Source: Parvularculaceae bacterium UBA4496
GTDB lineage: Bacteria; Pseudomonadota; Alphaproteobacteria; Caulobacterales; Parvularculaceae
DNA length: 5,634 bases
Reading direction: 5' to 3'
Assembly: GCA_002388885.1 (NCBI GenBank)
Contig: DGNI01000075.1
Coordinates: forward strand, 1-5,634
Part shown: positions 5,247-5,634 of the stretch, one piece after another
How the letters are laid out: every line of letters starts with the position of its first letter
Numbering within the stretch: the stretch's first letter is position 1
The notes under the pieces: model-generated
What the model was told of the DNA's origin: nothing
Database searches by the model: none
What the model saw: only the letters and a program-made list of their open reading frames with translations
Position numbers and translations under genes: made by a program

Positions 5247-5634
5247 ATGCGGTTTTTCTCGTGCGTATTCATGTTCGCGATCTTGGGTGTTGCGGGGCCG
5301 CTTCTTGCGCAGGAACCGCCTGATCCGGCGCCGACAACGCCGGTCGATACGGTATCGCTCCCTGCTTTCGAGCCGACGCGCGAGGAAGCCGTTCTTGAAG
5401 GCTATGTTGATGGCGTCGTGACGGCCCATATGCGCGAGCATGGGACGCCGGGTGTCACGGTCAGCGTCGTCAAGGACGGCAGGCTTTTATTCGCCAAGGG
5501 ATACGGCGTTGCTGACGCCGCCGGGATGCGGCCTGTCAGCGGTGAAAGTACATTGTTCCGGATCGGGTCGGTCTCAAAAACGTTCATCTGGACGTCGGTG
5601 ATGATCCTCCATGAGCGCGGGCTCATCGAGCTCG
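5247..5634 (+). CDS. Exported beta-lactamase-family serine hydrolase, 3' end outside window
   Basis: The first 129 residues are visible and the frame is open to the right edge. Residues 1-21 form a signal peptide (MRFFSCVFMFAILGVAGPLLA, probable cleavage before Q22), followed by a Pro/Thr-rich linker (about 23-40). The fold begins near residue 45, with HGTPGVTVSVVKDGRLLFAK (65-84), KGYGVAD (84-90) and the active-site motif GSVSKTF, giving the nucleophile S108 and base K111 of SxxK. This matches the Pfam beta-lactamase/class C penicillin-binding-like family (PF00144), which includes esterases, D-aminopeptidases and peptidoglycan-active enzymes as well as AmpC. The later Tyr and KTG-type motifs lie outside the window, so antibiotic hydrolysis should not be assumed. 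It acts in the periplasm or at the cell envelope. The start lies 70 bases after the YjhX stop with its own ribosome site; co-transcription with YjhX is possible. Confidence 0.9.
   Translation, partial: MRFFSCVFMFAILGVAGPLLAQEPPDPAPTTPVDTVSLPAFEPTREEAVLEGYVDGVVTAHMREHGTPGVTVSVVKDGRLLFAKGYGVADAAGMRPVSGESTLFRIGSVSKTFIWTSVMILHERGLIEL

Noticed and set aside
5173..5421. 82-codon plus-strand frame after YjhX
   Set aside because: It is an Arg-rich shadow of the serine hydrolase, whose frame has a signal peptide, SxxK motif and AGGAG site.
5247..5634. Calling the serine hydrolase an antibiotic-resistance beta-lactamase
   Set aside because: Only the signal peptide and SxxK part are visible, and the family covers many esterases and peptidases.

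Overview
The window (about 5.6 kb, moderately GC-rich) reads as chromosomal DNA of a Gram-negative bacterium, most likely an alphaproteobacterium of the Caulobacterales/Hyphomonadales/Parvularculales/Sphingomonadales type. The grounds are family-level: an alphaproteobacterial-style YebC, an outer-membrane CBM9/DUF5916 protein, a flavin-dependent 'tryptophan halogenase' family protein, a stand-alone YjhX/UPF0386 protein and an exported class C-like serine hydrolase commonly occur together in such genomes. No insertion sequence, CRISPR array, tRNA, rRNA or other mobile hallmark was seen. Coding density is high and no gene-free stretch exceeds 300 bases.

Layout. The left 2.2 kb is on the minus strand. 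It holds the N-terminal 422 codons of a CBM9-like/DUF5916 outer-membrane protein that runs off the left edge. Upstream of it lies a 210-base gap with two palindromes and a terminator-like hairpin, then complete yebC. A 150-base divergent intergenic region separates yebC from the plus-strand genes: a complete flavin-dependent halogenase (536 aa from the chosen start), then a classical short-chain dehydrogenase/reductase (SDR) whose start overlaps or abuts the halogenase stop. After a 173-base leader comes a small YjhX-family (TopAI-like) protein, then the first 129 codons of a secreted beta-lactamase-family serine hydrolase that runs off the right edge.

How the genes work together. The only strong functional link is the halogenase-SDR pair, which appears translationally coupled and probably forms a two-step module acting on one small molecule: FADH2-dependent halogenation plus NAD(P)-dependent oxidation or reduction of a carbonyl/alcohol. 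The halogenase keeps the flavin-binding GxGxxG, the catalytic Lys and the catalytic Glu. It departs from the tryptophan 7-halogenase PrnA at the WxWxIP motif, next to the catalytic Glu, and across the C-terminal substrate-binding region, so its substrate is probably not free tryptophan. The most distinctive points are this coupled pair with an altered active site, the YjhX protein without its YjhQ antitoxin partner, and the palindromic elements before the DUF5916 and halogenase genes.
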